From Streptosporangium sp040640155 (GTDB taxonomy: Bacteria; Actinomycetota; Actinomycetes; Streptosporangiales; Streptosporangiaceae), in assembly GCF_040640155.1 (NCBI RefSeq), contig NZ_JBFABE010000023.1, positions 45,028 through 109,027 of the forward strand: 64,000 nt of DNA, written 5' to 3'. Made by a program: the position numbers and the translations under genes. The notes under the pieces were generated by a model. The model saw only the letters and a program-made list of their open reading frames with translations, was not told the origin of the DNA and did no database searches. Positions within the stretch are counted from its first letter, which is position 1; the number at the start of each line of letters is the position of its first letter. Positions 43,500 through 53,331 of this stretch are shown piece by piece.

Positions 43500-44624
43500 C
43501 TAGTTGTGGGTTTCCAGTATGACGATGTCGTCGCGGTGGATGAGCTCTCGTTCGTACTCCCGGCCCATGCTGGCCGCCAGCTCCCGGGTGGAGCGGCCGA
43601 GCAGCCCGGGGATCTCGGCCGCGTCGAAGTTGACCAGGCCGCGCGCGACCACCCGGCCGCGCGGCCCGCACAGGTCCACCGGGTCCCCGGCGGCGAACTC
43701 GCCCTCCACGCCGGTGACCCCGGCGGGCAGCAGCGACATGCGCCGGCCCACCACGGCCTCGACCGCGCCGGAGTCCAGGTGGAGCCGGCCCCGGCCGGTG
43801 GTGGCGTGGGCCAGCCAGAGCAGGCGGGTGCCCGGGTGGCGCCCCCCGGGGTGGAAGTAGGTGCCGACGTCGGTCCCGGCGAGGGCCTGGGCGGCGTGCG
43901 CGGCGGCGGTCAGCACCACGGGCACCCCCGCGCCGGTGGCGATCGTGGCGGCCTGCACCTTGGTGACCATGCCGCCGGTGCCGACCGCGCCGCCCTTGCC
44001 GAGCTCGACCCCGACCAGGTCGGCGGGCCCGCGCACGTCGGTGAGCCTGCGGGCTCCCGGCCGGCGGGGGTCGCCGTCGTAGAGGGCGTCCACGTCCGAC
44101 AGCAGCACCAGCGCGTCGGCCCGGGTCAGGTGGGCCACCAGCGCGGCGAGCCGGTCGTTGTCGCCGAAGCGGATCTCGTCGGTGGCCACGGTGTCGTTCT
44201 CGTTGACCACCGGCACGATGCCCAGCTCCAGCAGCCGGCCCAGGGTGCGCTCGGCGTTGACGTGGTGCGAGCGGCGCATCATGTCGTCGGCCGTCAGCAG
44301 CACCTGGCCGACGCGCAGGCCGTACCGGGCGAAGGAGGAGGTGTAGCGGGCCACCAGCACGCCCTGGCCGACCGAGGCGGCGGCCTGCTGGGTCGCCAGG
44401 TCACGCGGCCGCGCCGGCAGCCCCAGCGGGCCCAGCCCGGCCGCGATCGCCCCCGAGGAGACCAGCACGATCTGGGTTCCCGACCCCCGCCGGGCGGCCA
44501 GCACGTCGACCAGGGCGTCCACCCGGTCGACGTCGATCATTCCCTGCGGGGTGGTGAGCGAGGACGAACCCACCTTCACGACCAGGCGTGCGGCCGTACG
44601 GATCCGTTCGCGCGCAGTGTCCAC
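43500..44624 (-). CDS. proB: Glutamate 5-kinase
   Basis: A 374-residue ProB: kinase domain (LVVKVGSSSLT, VLVSSGAIAAG, VNENDTVATDE, FGDNDRLAALVA) plus C-terminal PUA domain (GAVEAVVGRRMSLLPAGV to the end), the full-length form subject to proline feedback. GTG 44624 was chosen over the longer frame because AAAGG lies 8-10 bases upstream. It phosphorylates glutamate, then hands on to ProA. Confidence 0.96.
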   Translation of the reverse strand: MDTARERIRTAARLVVKVGSSSLTTPQGMIDVDRVDALVDVLAARRGSGTQIVLVSSGAIAAGLGPLGLPARPRDLATQQAAASVGQGVLVARYTSSFARYGLRVGQVLLTADDMMRRSHHVNAERTLGRLLELGIVPVVNENDTVATDEIRFGDNDRLAALVAHLTRADALVLLSDVDALYDGDPRRPGARRLTDVRGPADLVGVELGKGGAVGTGGMVTKVQAATIATGAGVPVVLTAAAHAAQALAGTDVGTYFHPGGRHPGTRLLWLAHATTGRGRLHLDSGAVEAVVGRRMSLLPAGVTGVEGEFAAGDPVDLCGPRGRVVARGLVNFDAAEIPGLLGRSTRELAASMGREYERELIHRDDIVILETHN

Positions 44625-44688
44625 GACGGGCACCTTTCGAAGACGGTCACCGTCCACAACGGTCACCGGGAAGAGCGGTCACCGGGGT

Positions 44689-44745
44689 GAGCGGCATCTG
44701 GAAGAGCGACATCCGGGAGAGCGGCATCCGGGAGAGCGGTCATCG
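44689..44745. repeat. 15-bp tandem repeats between obgE and proB
   Basis: Units GAGCGGCATCTGGAA, GAGCGACATCCGGGA and GAGCGGCATCCGGGA at 44689, 44704 and 44719, plus a partial fourth reaching the obgE stop. The spacing of 15 bp resembles the repeats between pbp2 and rodA. It is noncoding as annotated, in a 115-bp gap. Confidence 0.75.
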
Positions 44746-46098
44746 CCCGCCGAGCCGGTTGTCCGACCCGCGGGGCCCCTGGCGCACGGCCTCGGCGTTG
44801 AGCGTGGGCTGCCAGTCGAAGATGTACCCGTTCTCCATGGAACCGATGATCACCTCGGCCCCGGCCCTGGCGCCGGCCTTGGTGAGCTCCTCCTCCACGC
44901 CGAGCCGCTCCAGCCGGTCGGCGAGGTACCCCACGGCCTCGTCGTTGGTGAAGTCGGTCTGGCGGATCCACCGCTCCGGCTTGACCCCGGTGACCTGGAA
45001 GGTGTCGTCGTCGACCCGGCGGACGGAGAAGCCGGTGTCGCCGTGCTGCTTGGGCCTGATCACCAGGCGGGTCGGCTCGGGCACGGGGGCGGCGGCCCTG
45101 GCCGCGGCGACCATCTCGCCCATGGCGTAGGTCAGCTCCTTGAGCCCCTCGTGGGTGGCCGCGGAGATCGAGAAGACCCGCAGGCCGCGCTCGACGAGCA
45201 TCGGCGTGACGATCTCGGCCAGCTCCCGGGCGTCGGGCACGTCGGACTTGTTGAGCACCGCCAGCCGCGGCCGGTCCTCCAGCTTCCCGTACGCGGCGAG
45301 CTCGGCCTCGATCACCTCGTAGTCGCTGATCGGGTCGCGCCCCGGCTCCATGGTGGCGCAGTCGATCACGTGCACCAGCGTGTTGCAGCGCTCGACGTGG
45401 CGCAGGAACTCGTGCCCCAGCCCCTTGCCCTGCGAGGCACCGGGGATCAGGCCGGGCACGTCGGCGACCGTGAAGACCGTCTCGCCGGCGGTGACGACCC
45501 CGAGGTTGGGCACCAGCGTGGTGAACGGGTAGTCGGCGATCTTGGGGCGGGCCGCGGAGAGCGCCGCGATCAGTGATGACTTGCCCGCGCTGGGGAAGCC
45601 GACCAGCGCCACGTCGGCGACGCTCTTCATCTCCAGCATCACGTCGAGCTCGTCGCCGGGCTCGCCCAGCAGCGCGAACCCGGGGGCCTTGCGCTTGGCC
45701 GAGGCCAGCGCGGCGTTGCCGAGCCCGCCGTGGCCGCCCTCGGCGATCACGTAGCGGGTGCCCACCCCGATGAGGTCGATCAGCACCTCACCGGTGCCGG
45801 CGTCCTTGACCACGGTGCCGTCCGGCACCGGGATGACGATGTCGGCGCCGTTCGCGCCGTCGCGGTTGGAGCCGCTCCCCTGCTTGCCGTTCTCGGCCTT
45901 GCGGTGCGGGCGGTGGTGGTACTCCAGGAGCGTCGCGGTGTTGGCGGCGACCTCCAGGATCACGTTGCCGCCCCGGCCGCCGTTGCCCCCGTCCGGCCCC
46001 CCCAGCGGCTTGAACTTCTCCCGATGGACAGAGGCGCAGCCGTTCCCCCCGTCACCGGCCTTGATGTGCAGGACCACCTGGTCCACAAAGTCCGGCAT
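44740..46098 (-). CDS. obgE: Obg-family GTPase
   Basis: A 452-residue Obg GTPase. The glycine-rich Obg fold is at 1-158 (KAGDGGNGCASVHREKF, GGPDGGNGGRGGNV). The G domain has G1 GFPSAGKSSL, G3 DVPGLIPGA, G4 NKSD and the FLRHVERC region. The C-terminal OCT domain is at about 350-430. It acts in 50S subunit maturation and ppGpp-linked growth and development control in actinomycetes. It follows rplU-rpmA as in most bacteria. Confidence 0.97.
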   Translation of the reverse strand: MPDFVDQVVLHIKAGDGGNGCASVHREKFKPLGGPDGGNGGRGGNVILEVAANTATLLEYHHRPHRKAENGKQGSGSNRDGANGADIVIPVPDGTVVKDAGTGEVLIDLIGVGTRYVIAEGGHGGLGNAALASAKRKAPGFALLGEPGDELDVMLEMKSVADVALVGFPSAGKSSLIAALSAARPKIADYPFTTLVPNLGVVTAGETVFTVADVPGLIPGASQGKGLGHEFLRHVERCNTLVHVIDCATMEPGRDPISDYEVIEAELAAYGKLEDRPRLAVLNKSDVPDARELAEIVTPMLVERGLRVFSISAATHEGLKELTYAMGEMVAAARAAAPVPEPTRLVIRPKQHGDTGFSVRRVDDDTFQVTGVKPERWIRQTDFTNDEAVGYLADRLERLGVEEELTKAGARAGAEVIIGSMENGYIFDWQPTLNAEAVRQGPRGSDNRLGGR

Positions 46099-46201
46099 GC
46101 TGGTTTTTACCCCTATCTACGGCAATTCCTGCTTACAACGCGAACAGGGGCGGACCGCTGAATGCGATCCACCCCTGCCGTGAACGTCTTTCGGCGCGAA
46201 T

Positions 46202-46471
46202 CTACTCCGCGGCCGGAACGGTGACCGGAACGATGCTCACCGCGCGGCGTCCGCGCTTGACACCGAACAGCACGTGGCCCGCGGCCAGTGCGAACAGCGT
46301 GTCGTCACTGCCACGGCCGACGTTGTCGCCGGGGTGGAAGTGGGTGCCGCGCTGACGGACGATGATCTCACCGGCGTTGACCAGCTGACCACCGAAGCGC
46401 TTCACACCGAGTCGCTGGGCGTTGGAGTCACGGCCGTTCCGAGTGGACGACGCGCCCTTCTTGTGTGCCAT
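46202..46471 (-). CDS. rpmA: 50S ribosomal protein L27
   Basis: An 89-residue bL27: MAHKKGASSTRNGRDSNAQR, GEIIVRQRGTHFHPG and VGRGSDDTLFALAAG. No Firmicutes-type N-terminal extension. It lies between rplU and obgE in the conserved ribosomal operon. Confidence 0.98.
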   Translation of the reverse strand: MAHKKGASSTRNGRDSNAQRLGVKRFGGQLVNAGEIIVRQRGTHFHPGDNVGRGSDDTLFALAAGHVLFGVKRGRRAVSIVPVTVPAAE

Positions 46472-46490
46472 CTCGCAAAACTCCCGAAAC

Positions 46491-46793
46491 TCAGGTCTGG
46501 TCGATGCCGGTGATCTTCACCTGGGTGTACCGCTGGCGGTGACCCTGGCGCTTCTTGTACCCCGACTTGTTCTTGTACTTCAGGATCCGGATCTTCGGAC
46601 CCTTGGTCTCACCGAGAATCTCGGCGGCGACCGTGAACTTGCCCGCCTCGGTGGTCACGTCGCCGTCGTTGACGACGAGGACCGTCGGCAGCGAAACCGT
46701 GGAACCGACCTCGCCGGCGACCTTGTCCACCTCAAGGACGTCACCGACGGAGACCTTCTGCTGCCTGCCGCCGCAACGAACGATCGCGTACAC
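46491..46793 (-). CDS. rplU: 50S ribosomal protein L21
   Basis: A 100-residue bL21 from GTG 46793 (YAIVRCGGRQQKVSVGD, KIRILKYKNKSGYKKRQGHR). GAAGGG lies upstream. The long upstream part of the open frame is not conserved coding sequence. It is the first gene of the rplU-rpmA-obgE group. Confidence 0.98.
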   Translation of the reverse strand: MYAIVRCGGRQQKVSVGDVLEVDKVAGEVGSTVSLPTVLVVNDGDVTTEAGKFTVAAEILGETKGPKIRILKYKNKSGYKKRQGHRQRYTQVKITGIDQT

Positions 46794-47124
46794 CGCGGAA
46801 CCCTTCTTTGACTGCTTGCTCGCTGGATGCTGCGCCCCGCATCCGGCTGTGGTCGTTGATGACGTACCGGGTAGGCGCGCGAACAGGGCGCGCCATGAGC
46901 GCACCGGTTCACCAGAGTACCGGATTGACGGTGTCCTGGTCGAACCGGGCGGGACGTCGGGGGTGCCGGCTCCGAGCCCCGTCCCGCGGAATCCCTGCCC
47001 GCGGCGGCCGGCCGGGTGACGCCCCCCGGGGTGGCGCGGGGCCCGTGACATGTCACGGGTTCCGCACCGCCTCGCGGGAACCACCTGGCCGGACCTCGTC
47101 GCGGCGAGATCTCCGGGACGGGAC
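46794..47124. other. Intergenic leader upstream of rplU; no gene seen
   Basis: About 330 bp between the rne stop and rplU. It should hold the rplU promoter and any leader RNA. Several frames cross it, but none has a ribosome site with protein-like composition. No strong hairpin was confirmed by eye. Confidence 0.45.
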
Positions 47125-50100
47125 CTACTCGGCCGGCCTGGCCTTGCGGGAGCGTCTCCGCCCCCGGCCAGAAGCCTGCGCTGCCTGACCGTCCTCGTTC
47201 TGGACACCGTCAAGCGCATCGGTCACCGTATCACGGCCTGACTGGTCACCGGCCGCCACGGCGTGGTTACCGTCCTTGCCGAGTTTCTCGGACACGGCCT
47301 TCTCGACCGCCATCTTGCCCTGGGTGCCGCGCGGCTCGGGCTTGGCCTCGACCGGCTCGGCCGAGACGTGCAGGCCGCGGCCGTTGCAGCACTCGCAGAC
47401 GGTGGAGAACGCCTCCAGCAGCCCCTGGCCGACCCGCTTGCGCGTCATCTGCACCAGGCCCAGCGAGGTGACCTCGGCGACCTGGTGCTTGGTACGGTCG
47501 CGCGCCAGGCACTCCAGCAGCCGCCGCAGCACCAGGTCCCGGTTGTTCTCCAGCACCATGTCGATGAAGTCGATCACGATGATGCCGCCGATGTCGCGGA
47601 GCCGGAGCTGGCGGACGATCTCCTCGGCCGCCTCCAGGTTGTTGCGGGTGACCGTCTCCTCCAGGTTGCCGCCCTGGCCGGTGAACTTGCCGGTGTTGAC
47701 GTCGACCACGGTCATGGCCTCGGTCCGGTCGATCACCAGCGAGCCGCCGCTGGGGAGCCAGACCTTGCGCTCCATGGCCTTGGCGATCTGCTCGTCGATC
47801 CGGTACGCCGCGAAGACGTCGCCGCTCTCCTCCCACCGGCTGAGCCGGTCGGCCAGGTGCGGGGCGACGTAGCGGACGTACTCGTCGACGGTCTCCCAGA
47901 CGTCCTCGCCGGCCACGACCAGCGAGGCGAAGTCCTCGTTGAACACGTCGCGGACCACGCGGACGGTCAGGTCCGGCTCGGAGGAGAGCAGCTCCGGCGC
48001 GCTGGCCGGCTTGGCCTTGCGCTGGATGTTCTCCCACTGCGCCGAGAGCCTGGCCACGTCGCGGGCGAGCTCCTCCTCGGAGGCGCCCTCGGCGGCCGTG
48101 CGGACGATGACGCCCGCGTTCTCGGGCATGACCTTCTTCAGGATGCTCTTGAGGCGGGTGCGCTCCTTGTCGGGGAGCTTGCGGCTGATCCCGGTCATCG
48201 AGCCGTCGGGCACGTAGACCAGGTAGCGTCCCGGCAGGCTGATCTGGCTGGTCAGCCGGGCGCCCTTGTGGCCCATGGGGTCCTTGGTGACCTGCACCAG
48301 CACCGACTGGCCCGACTTCAGCGCCACCTCGATCCGCTTGGGCTGGCCCTCCAGCCCGGCGGTGTCGAAGTTCACCTCGCCGGCGTACAGGACGGCGTTG
48401 CGGCCCTTGCCGATGTCGACGAACGCCGCCTCCATGCTCGGCAGCACGTTCTGCACCTTGCCGAGATAGACGTTGCCCACGTACGACTGGCTCGCCTCGC
48501 GGTTGACGTAGTGCTCGACGAGGACGTTGTCCTCCAGCACCGCGATCTGGGTGCGCCCGCCGGTGCGGCGGACCACCATCATGCGCTCGACGGACTCCCG
48601 GCGGGCCAGGAACTCCGACTCGGTGATGATCGGCGGGCGCCTGCGGCCGAGCTCGCGCCCCTCGCGGCGGCGCTGCTTCTTGGCCTCCAGGCGGGTGGAG
48701 CCGCGCACGCTCTGCACCTCGTCCACCGAGGTGCCGCGCCCGGCGCGGGCGGCGCGGGGGGCGCGGATGCGCACCACCGTGTTGGGCGGGTCGTCCGGCA
48801 CGTCGGCGGCCTCGTCGGTGCCCCTGCGGCGCCTGCGCCGGCGCCGACGCGAGCTGCCGCTCTCGGTGTCGTCGTCGGCATCGGCGTCGGGGTCGGAGTC
48901 GGCCTCGGGGCGCTCCTCGTCGGCCTGCTCGGCCTCGGACTCCTCGCCCTCGTCGAGGTCGCGGGCCTTGCCGCGGCCCCGGCCGCCCCTGCGACGCCGG
49001 CGCCTGCGGCCTCCGGCGTCGTCGCCCTCGTCCAGGTCGTCGTCCTCGGGCTCCTCGGCGGCCTCGGCCTCGACCGGCTCGGCCTCGACCGGCGGGGCGG
49101 GCGGCTGGACCGGCGCGGGACGCACGGGGGCCTGCGTGGCGAGCTGCGGGTCGGGGGCCTGGAACAGCGGCTGGAACACCGCGGCGGGCGCCTGGAAGGT
49201 CACCGAGGGCACCTCGGAGCGCTCCTGGGACGTCAGGCCGAAGGGGTTGGCGAACAGGCCGGGCCTGGGCTCCTCGACGACCTCCTCACCGGCGGGCTCG
49301 TCGTCGAGCGGCTCGTCGGCGGGCATCTCCAGCAGCAGCGCCGCCGCGTCGGCCTCGGCGGCCGGGTCGGCGTCCTCGTCGGGGGCCACGTCCTCGCCCG
49401 TCCGCGCCGCGGCCGGCTCACCGGCCGGGGAGGCGGACTCGGGAACGACGGCCTCGGCGACGGCGGCGTCGGGGACGGCGGCATCGCGAGCGACGGGCTC
49501 GGAGACCGCGGGCTCGGCCGGGGCCTCCTGCGCGGCGGCCTTCTTGCGGGCGCGGGTGCGCCTGGCCGGGGCGGCGGGCGCCTGCTCGGCGGCCGGCGCG
49601 GCCTGCGCGGCCTGCGCGGACGAGCCGGGCACGGCGAAGGGGTCGGGCACGGCGAAGGGGTCGGAGGCCGCGAAGGGCTCGGCCACGGCCGGCGCGGGCG
49701 CCTCGGACACCCCGGACGGCGGGGACGCCGGAGACGCGGCGATCACGGGATCGACGACCCCTGCGGGCTCCGTCCCGGTCGGTTCGGCGGCCGGTTCGGC
49801 CGTCTTCCTCGCGCGGCTACGGCGCGTGGTGGTGGTCGTGCCGTCGGCGGACGCGGCGGCCCTGCGCCTGGTGGCCCGCTTGGGAGCCTCCACCGTCTCG
49901 GGTACGGCCCCGGAAGCGGCCCCGGCCGCGCTGCCGGCGGCAACCGGCTCCGAGGTCACGGGGGGCACGGGGGGCACGGGGGTGACGGGCTCGGCCGCCG
50001 TCCCGGAGCCGGTGGCCCGCGGGGAGGGCGAGGCCTGAGGCGGCTCCTCGGCGGGTGCCGTGGCACCGCCCGCCCGTGCGCCGGTGGTCTGCGCCGCGGG

Positions 50101-50232
50101 GGCCGGTTCCGGCTCCTCCGGCGGAGGTCCCGCGGGCCGGCTCGCGGCCCTGCGGCGGACCGGCCGCGGCTGATCTGTCGTGGTGTTCCCGCCGGGGCCG
50201 CTGGCCCCGGTCTCGGGCTCGTTCTCGAGCAT
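47125..50232 (-). CDS. rne: Ribonuclease E/G
   Basis: A 1,035-residue RNase E/G, the main endonuclease of mRNA decay and rRNA processing. The first 500 residues are disordered, Ala/Pro/Glu-rich, with short repeats (FAVPDPFAVPG) and Arg-rich patches (RRRRRRGGRGRGK) that may bind RNA. The catalytic part starts about 560: S1 domain (YVGNVYLGKVQNVLPSMEAA), then the DNase I-like site (VVDVNTGKF, GGIIVIDFIDM) and the zinc link CECCNGRG. The long N-terminal extension with catalysis at the C-terminus is typical of actinobacteria. ATG 50232 follows GGGAGAG. Confidence 0.95.
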   Translation of the reverse strand: MLENEPETGASGPGGNTTTDQPRPVRRRAASRPAGPPPEEPEPAPAAQTTGARAGGATAPAEEPPQASPSPRATGSGTAAEPVTPVPPVPPVTSEPVAAGSAAGAASGAVPETVEAPKRATRRRAAASADGTTTTTRRSRARKTAEPAAEPTGTEPAGVVDPVIAASPASPPSGVSEAPAPAVAEPFAASDPFAVPDPFAVPGSSAQAAQAAPAAEQAPAAPARRTRARKKAAAQEAPAEPAVSEPVARDAAVPDAAVAEAVVPESASPAGEPAAARTGEDVAPDEDADPAAEADAAALLLEMPADEPLDDEPAGEEVVEEPRPGLFANPFGLTSQERSEVPSVTFQAPAAVFQPLFQAPDPQLATQAPVRPAPVQPPAPPVEAEPVEAEAAEEPEDDDLDEGDDAGGRRRRRRRGGRGRGKARDLDEGEESEAEQADEERPEADSDPDADADDDTESGSSRRRRRRRRRGTDEAADVPDDPPNTVVRIRAPRAARAGRGTSVDEVQSVRGSTRLEAKKQRRREGRELGRRRPPIITESEFLARRESVERMMVVRRTGGRTQIAVLEDNVLVEHYVNREASQSYVGNVYLGKVQNVLPSMEAAFVDIGKGRNAVLYAGEVNFDTAGLEGQPKRIEVALKSGQSVLVQVTKDPMGHKGARLTSQISLPGRYLVYVPDGSMTGISRKLPDKERTRLKSILKKVMPENAGVIVRTAAEGASEEELARDVARLSAQWENIQRKAKPASAPELLSSEPDLTVRVVRDVFNEDFASLVVAGEDVWETVDEYVRYVAPHLADRLSRWEESGDVFAAYRIDEQIAKAMERKVWLPSGGSLVIDRTEAMTVVDVNTGKFTGQGGNLEETVTRNNLEAAEEIVRQLRLRDIGGIIVIDFIDMVLENNRDLVLRRLLECLARDRTKHQVAEVTSLGLVQMTRKRVGQGLLEAFSTVCECCNGRGLHVSAEPVEAKPEPRGTQGKMAVEKAVSEKLGKDGNHAVAAGDQSGRDTVTDALDGVQNEDGQAAQASGRGRRRSRKARPAE

Positions 50233-50329
50233 GCGGACGCTCTCCCGTTCAGCTCCCGGGCACGTCTCCGCGCCGCGCGGGAGCTCTCGTCTCTCACTGT
50301 CCGCCAGGCCAGGGGCCCGGCGCCAAGTC

Positions 50330-51202
50330 CTATGTGTCGCCGTCGACGTGCCTGCCCACCGGTTCCGCTTCGCCGCCGCGCGTGGTGTCGCGGTCCAGGC
50401 CGAGCGGGTCGGCGGGCTCACCGGTGTGAACGTCGAGCGGGCCCTGCGCCAGCCTGGTCACCTCGGGGGGCACCGGCGGCGCGAAGTCAGCCACAAGACG
50501 CAGTCCAGTGAGAACGTCGTCGGGTCGTACGGCAGGAGTTGCGTGCCGTACAACCATGCGAAGTATGACACATGGCTGACCGGACGCCTGACCTGCTGTT
50601 GTCTCATTTCCCTCAAATACCGCGAGGCTGAGCACGGCCTCGCGGGCGTCGAAGCGTCGCATCCCCTTCTTGGTAAGGCGTTCGACCTCGACCTGATCGG
50701 CGGAGACGAATTTCTCGACCGCCGCCCCGGCCAGGGCGGGATCGGCCCCCGGCAGCCGCAGCTCCCACGCCGAGCACTCCATCCGGTCGGCCAGGCTCGT
50801 GCTCCCCGCCTCGACGACGTCGAGCACGTCGAGACCGTCGGGCAGCGAGGTGTCCAGGGCGACCCTGAGCCGCTCGGGATCGCACGCGCGCGTGACGCTG
50901 ATCTCCAGGTACTCGGCCTCGCTGGCGACGCCGGTGGGGGCGGCCCCTCCCACGTAGGAGATCTTCGGATGGGGCGAGAAACCCGCGCTGAACGCCACCG
51001 GGACGTCGGCCCGCCGGACCGCTCGTTCGAGGGCCCTGGAGATGTCGCGGTGGCTGGTGAAACGCAGGCGGCCACGCTTGGCGTAGCGCACACGCAGGCG
51101 CTGCACCACGGGCGCGGGCGGCGGCCCGTCGGGAGCTGGTTTCAGGGCGGTGTCGTCCTTCCCGGATCGTGGTCGTCGTTTCGAGGGGCGGCGCTCACGC
51201 AC
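50330..51202 (-). CDS. TIGR03936/DUF2344 family protein (partner of the radical SAM protein)
   Basis: A 290-residue protein with the DUF2344 hallmark VVQRLRVRYAKRGRLRFTSH, then HRDISRALERAVRRADVPVAFSAGFSPHPKISY. This domain is fused to or next to the TIGR03960 radical SAM protein in many bacteria, and both are thought to act together on an unknown substrate, often near rne. GTG 51202 was chosen, 8 bp after the radical SAM stop. The N-terminal 30 residues are basic and probably disordered. Confidence 0.87.
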   Translation of the reverse strand: MRERRPSKRRPRSGKDDTALKPAPDGPPPAPVVQRLRVRYAKRGRLRFTSHRDISRALERAVRRADVPVAFSAGFSPHPKISYVGGAAPTGVASEAEYLEISVTRACDPERLRVALDTSLPDGLDVLDVVEAGSTSLADRMECSAWELRLPGADPALAGAAVEKFVSADQVEVERLTKKGMRRFDAREAVLSLAVFEGNETTAGQASGQPCVILRMVVRHATPAVRPDDVLTGLRLVADFAPPVPPEVTRLAQGPLDVHTGEPADPLGLDRDTTRGGEAEPVGRHVDGDT

Positions 51203-51210
51203 CGCCCGTC

Positions 51211-53121
51211 TCAGACAACCGTGAGTGGCAGCAGCTTCTTCCCGGTGGGCCCGATCTGGATCTCGGTGCCCATCGTGGGGCAGACGCCGCAGTCGTAGCA
51301 GGGCGTCCACCGGCAGTCCTCGACCTCGACGTCGTTGACCGCGTCCTGCCAGTCCTGCCAGAGCCATTCGCGGTCGAGACCGGCGTCGAGGTGGTCCCAG
51401 GGCAGCACCTCGTTCTCACCGCGCTCACGCGTGGTGTACCAGTCGACGTCGACGCCGGCCTTCTCGGCCGCGTCCATCCAGCGCTGGTAGGAGAAGTGCT
51501 CGCTCCAGCCGTCGAACCGGCCGCCGTCCTCCCACACCGCGCGGATGACCTCGCCGACGCGGCGGTCCCCCCGCGAGAGCAGGCCCTCCACGATCGAGGG
51601 CTTGCCGTCGTGGTAGCGGATGCCGATGGCGCGGCCGAACTCGCGGTCTCCGCGCAGCGCCTCCCTCAGCGCCCGCAGCCTGCGGTCGACCGTCTCGTGG
51701 TCGGCCTGACCGGCCCACTGGAACGGCGTGTGCGGCTTGGGCACGAACCCGCCGATGGAGACCGTGCAGCGCACGTCGCGCGACCCGGTGGCCTCGCGGC
51801 CCGCCTTGATGACCTTCCTGGCCAGGTCGGCGATGCCCAGGACGTCGACGTCCTCCTCGGTCGGCAGGCCGCACATGAAGTAGAGCTTCACCTGCCGCCA
51901 GCCCTGGGTGTAGGCCGTGGTGACGGTCCGGATCAGGTCCTCCTCGGTGACCATCTTGTTGATCACCTTGCGCATCCGCTCCGAGCCGCCCTCCGGGGCG
52001 AACGTCAGGCCGGAACGGCGTCCGCCGCGGGAGAACTCGTTCGCCAGGTCGATGTTGAAGGCGTCGACCCGGGTGGAGGGCAGCGAGAGCGAGGTGTTGG
52101 TGCCCTCGTAGCGGTCCGCCAGCCCCTTGGCCACCTCGCCGATCTCGGAGTGGTCCGCCGACGACAGCGACAGCAGGCCGACCTCGTTGAACCCGGAGGC
52201 CTTCACGCCCGCCTCGACCATGTCGCCGATCGTGGTGATCGACCGCTCCCGCACCGGGCGGGTGATCATGCCGGCCTGGCAGAACCGGCACCCGCGGGTG
52301 CAGCCGCGGAAGATCTCCACGCTGAACCGCTCGTGCACGGTCTCGGCCAGCGGCACCAGCGGCTTCTTCGGGTACGGCCACTCGTCCAGGTCCATGACCG
52401 TGTGCTTGTGGATCCGCCACGGCACGCCGGGCCTGTTGGGCGCCACACGCTGGATGCGGCCGTCGGGGTGGTAGTCGACGTCGTAGAACTTGGGCACGTA
52501 GACCCCGCCGGACTCGGCCAGCCGCATCAGCAGCCCGTCCCGCCCGCCGGGCGAGCCCTCGGCCTTCCACTCCCGGATGACCTCGGTGATCGCGATGGCG
52601 ATCTGCTCCCCGTCGCCCAGCACGGCGGCGTCGAGGAACTCGGCGATCGGCTCGGGGTTGAACGCCGCGTGGCCCCCGGCCAGCACGATCGGGTCGTCCT
52701 CGCCCCGGTCGGCCGCCCTCAGCGGGATGCCGGCCAGGTCCAGCGCCGTCAGCATGTTGGTGTAACCGAGCTCGGTGGAGAAGGACAGCCCGAGCACGTC
52801 GAACGCCCGCACCGGCCGGTGCGCGTCGACCGTGAACTGGGGCACGCCCTCGGAGCGCATGAGCGCCTCCAGGTCGGGCCAGACCGCGTAGGTCCGCTCA
52901 GCCAGCGTCTCCGGCAGCTCGTTGAGGATCTCGTAGAGGATCTGGACGCCCTGGTTGGGCAGCCCGACCTCGTAGGCGTCCGGATACATCAGCGCCCAGC
53001 GGACCGTGGTCTCGTCCCAGTCCTTGACGGTCGAGTTGAGCTCACCTCCGACGTACTGGATCGGCTTCTGCACTCTGGGCAGGAGCGCTTCCAGGCGGGG
53101 AAACAGCGACTCGACAGGCAT
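51211..53121 (-). CDS. TIGR03960 family B12-binding radical SAM protein
   Basis: A 636-residue protein. An N-terminal B12-binding-like domain (MYPDAYEVGLPNQGVQILYE) precedes a radical SAM core with the cluster motif CTRGCRFCQAG. Also visible are the glycine-rich SSADHSEIGE and FAPEGGSERMRKV regions and a C-terminal Cys pair CYDCGVC. The reaction is unknown; the family is conserved next to DUF2344 and rne. ATG 53121 is preferred to upstream codons, which are not conserved in pattern. Confidence 0.92.
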   Translation of the reverse strand: MPVESLFPRLEALLPRVQKPIQYVGGELNSTVKDWDETTVRWALMYPDAYEVGLPNQGVQILYEILNELPETLAERTYAVWPDLEALMRSEGVPQFTVDAHRPVRAFDVLGLSFSTELGYTNMLTALDLAGIPLRAADRGEDDPIVLAGGHAAFNPEPIAEFLDAAVLGDGEQIAIAITEVIREWKAEGSPGGRDGLLMRLAESGGVYVPKFYDVDYHPDGRIQRVAPNRPGVPWRIHKHTVMDLDEWPYPKKPLVPLAETVHERFSVEIFRGCTRGCRFCQAGMITRPVRERSITTIGDMVEAGVKASGFNEVGLLSLSSADHSEIGEVAKGLADRYEGTNTSLSLPSTRVDAFNIDLANEFSRGGRRSGLTFAPEGGSERMRKVINKMVTEEDLIRTVTTAYTQGWRQVKLYFMCGLPTEEDVDVLGIADLARKVIKAGREATGSRDVRCTVSIGGFVPKPHTPFQWAGQADHETVDRRLRALREALRGDREFGRAIGIRYHDGKPSIVEGLLSRGDRRVGEVIRAVWEDGGRFDGWSEHFSYQRWMDAAEKAGVDVDWYTTRERGENEVLPWDHLDAGLDREWLWQDWQDAVNDVEVEDCRWTPCYDCGVCPTMGTEIQIGPTGKKLLPLTVV

Positions 53122-53331
53122 GCCGTCAAGAATATCCGCCCCGGAGGGGTGCACCAGGCGTTCGGCGCCCCACCGGTACCCCACCGGCGCCCCGCGACCG
53201 GCCCGGACGCCGATCGGACCGGCGCCCGGGGCGGCCGATCCGATCCGCCGGACGTCCGATCCGCCCGACTCCTGATCCGCCGGACTCCCGCGCCGGCGGA
53301 TGACCGCGCGGCCGGGCTCCCGCGCCCGCCC

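Noticed and set aside
47263..50511. Plus-strand frame of 1,082 codons opposite rne
   Set aside because: Antisense shadow; its composition (Leu/Gly/Arg/His-rich) is unlike a protein and RNase E motifs lie on the minus strand.
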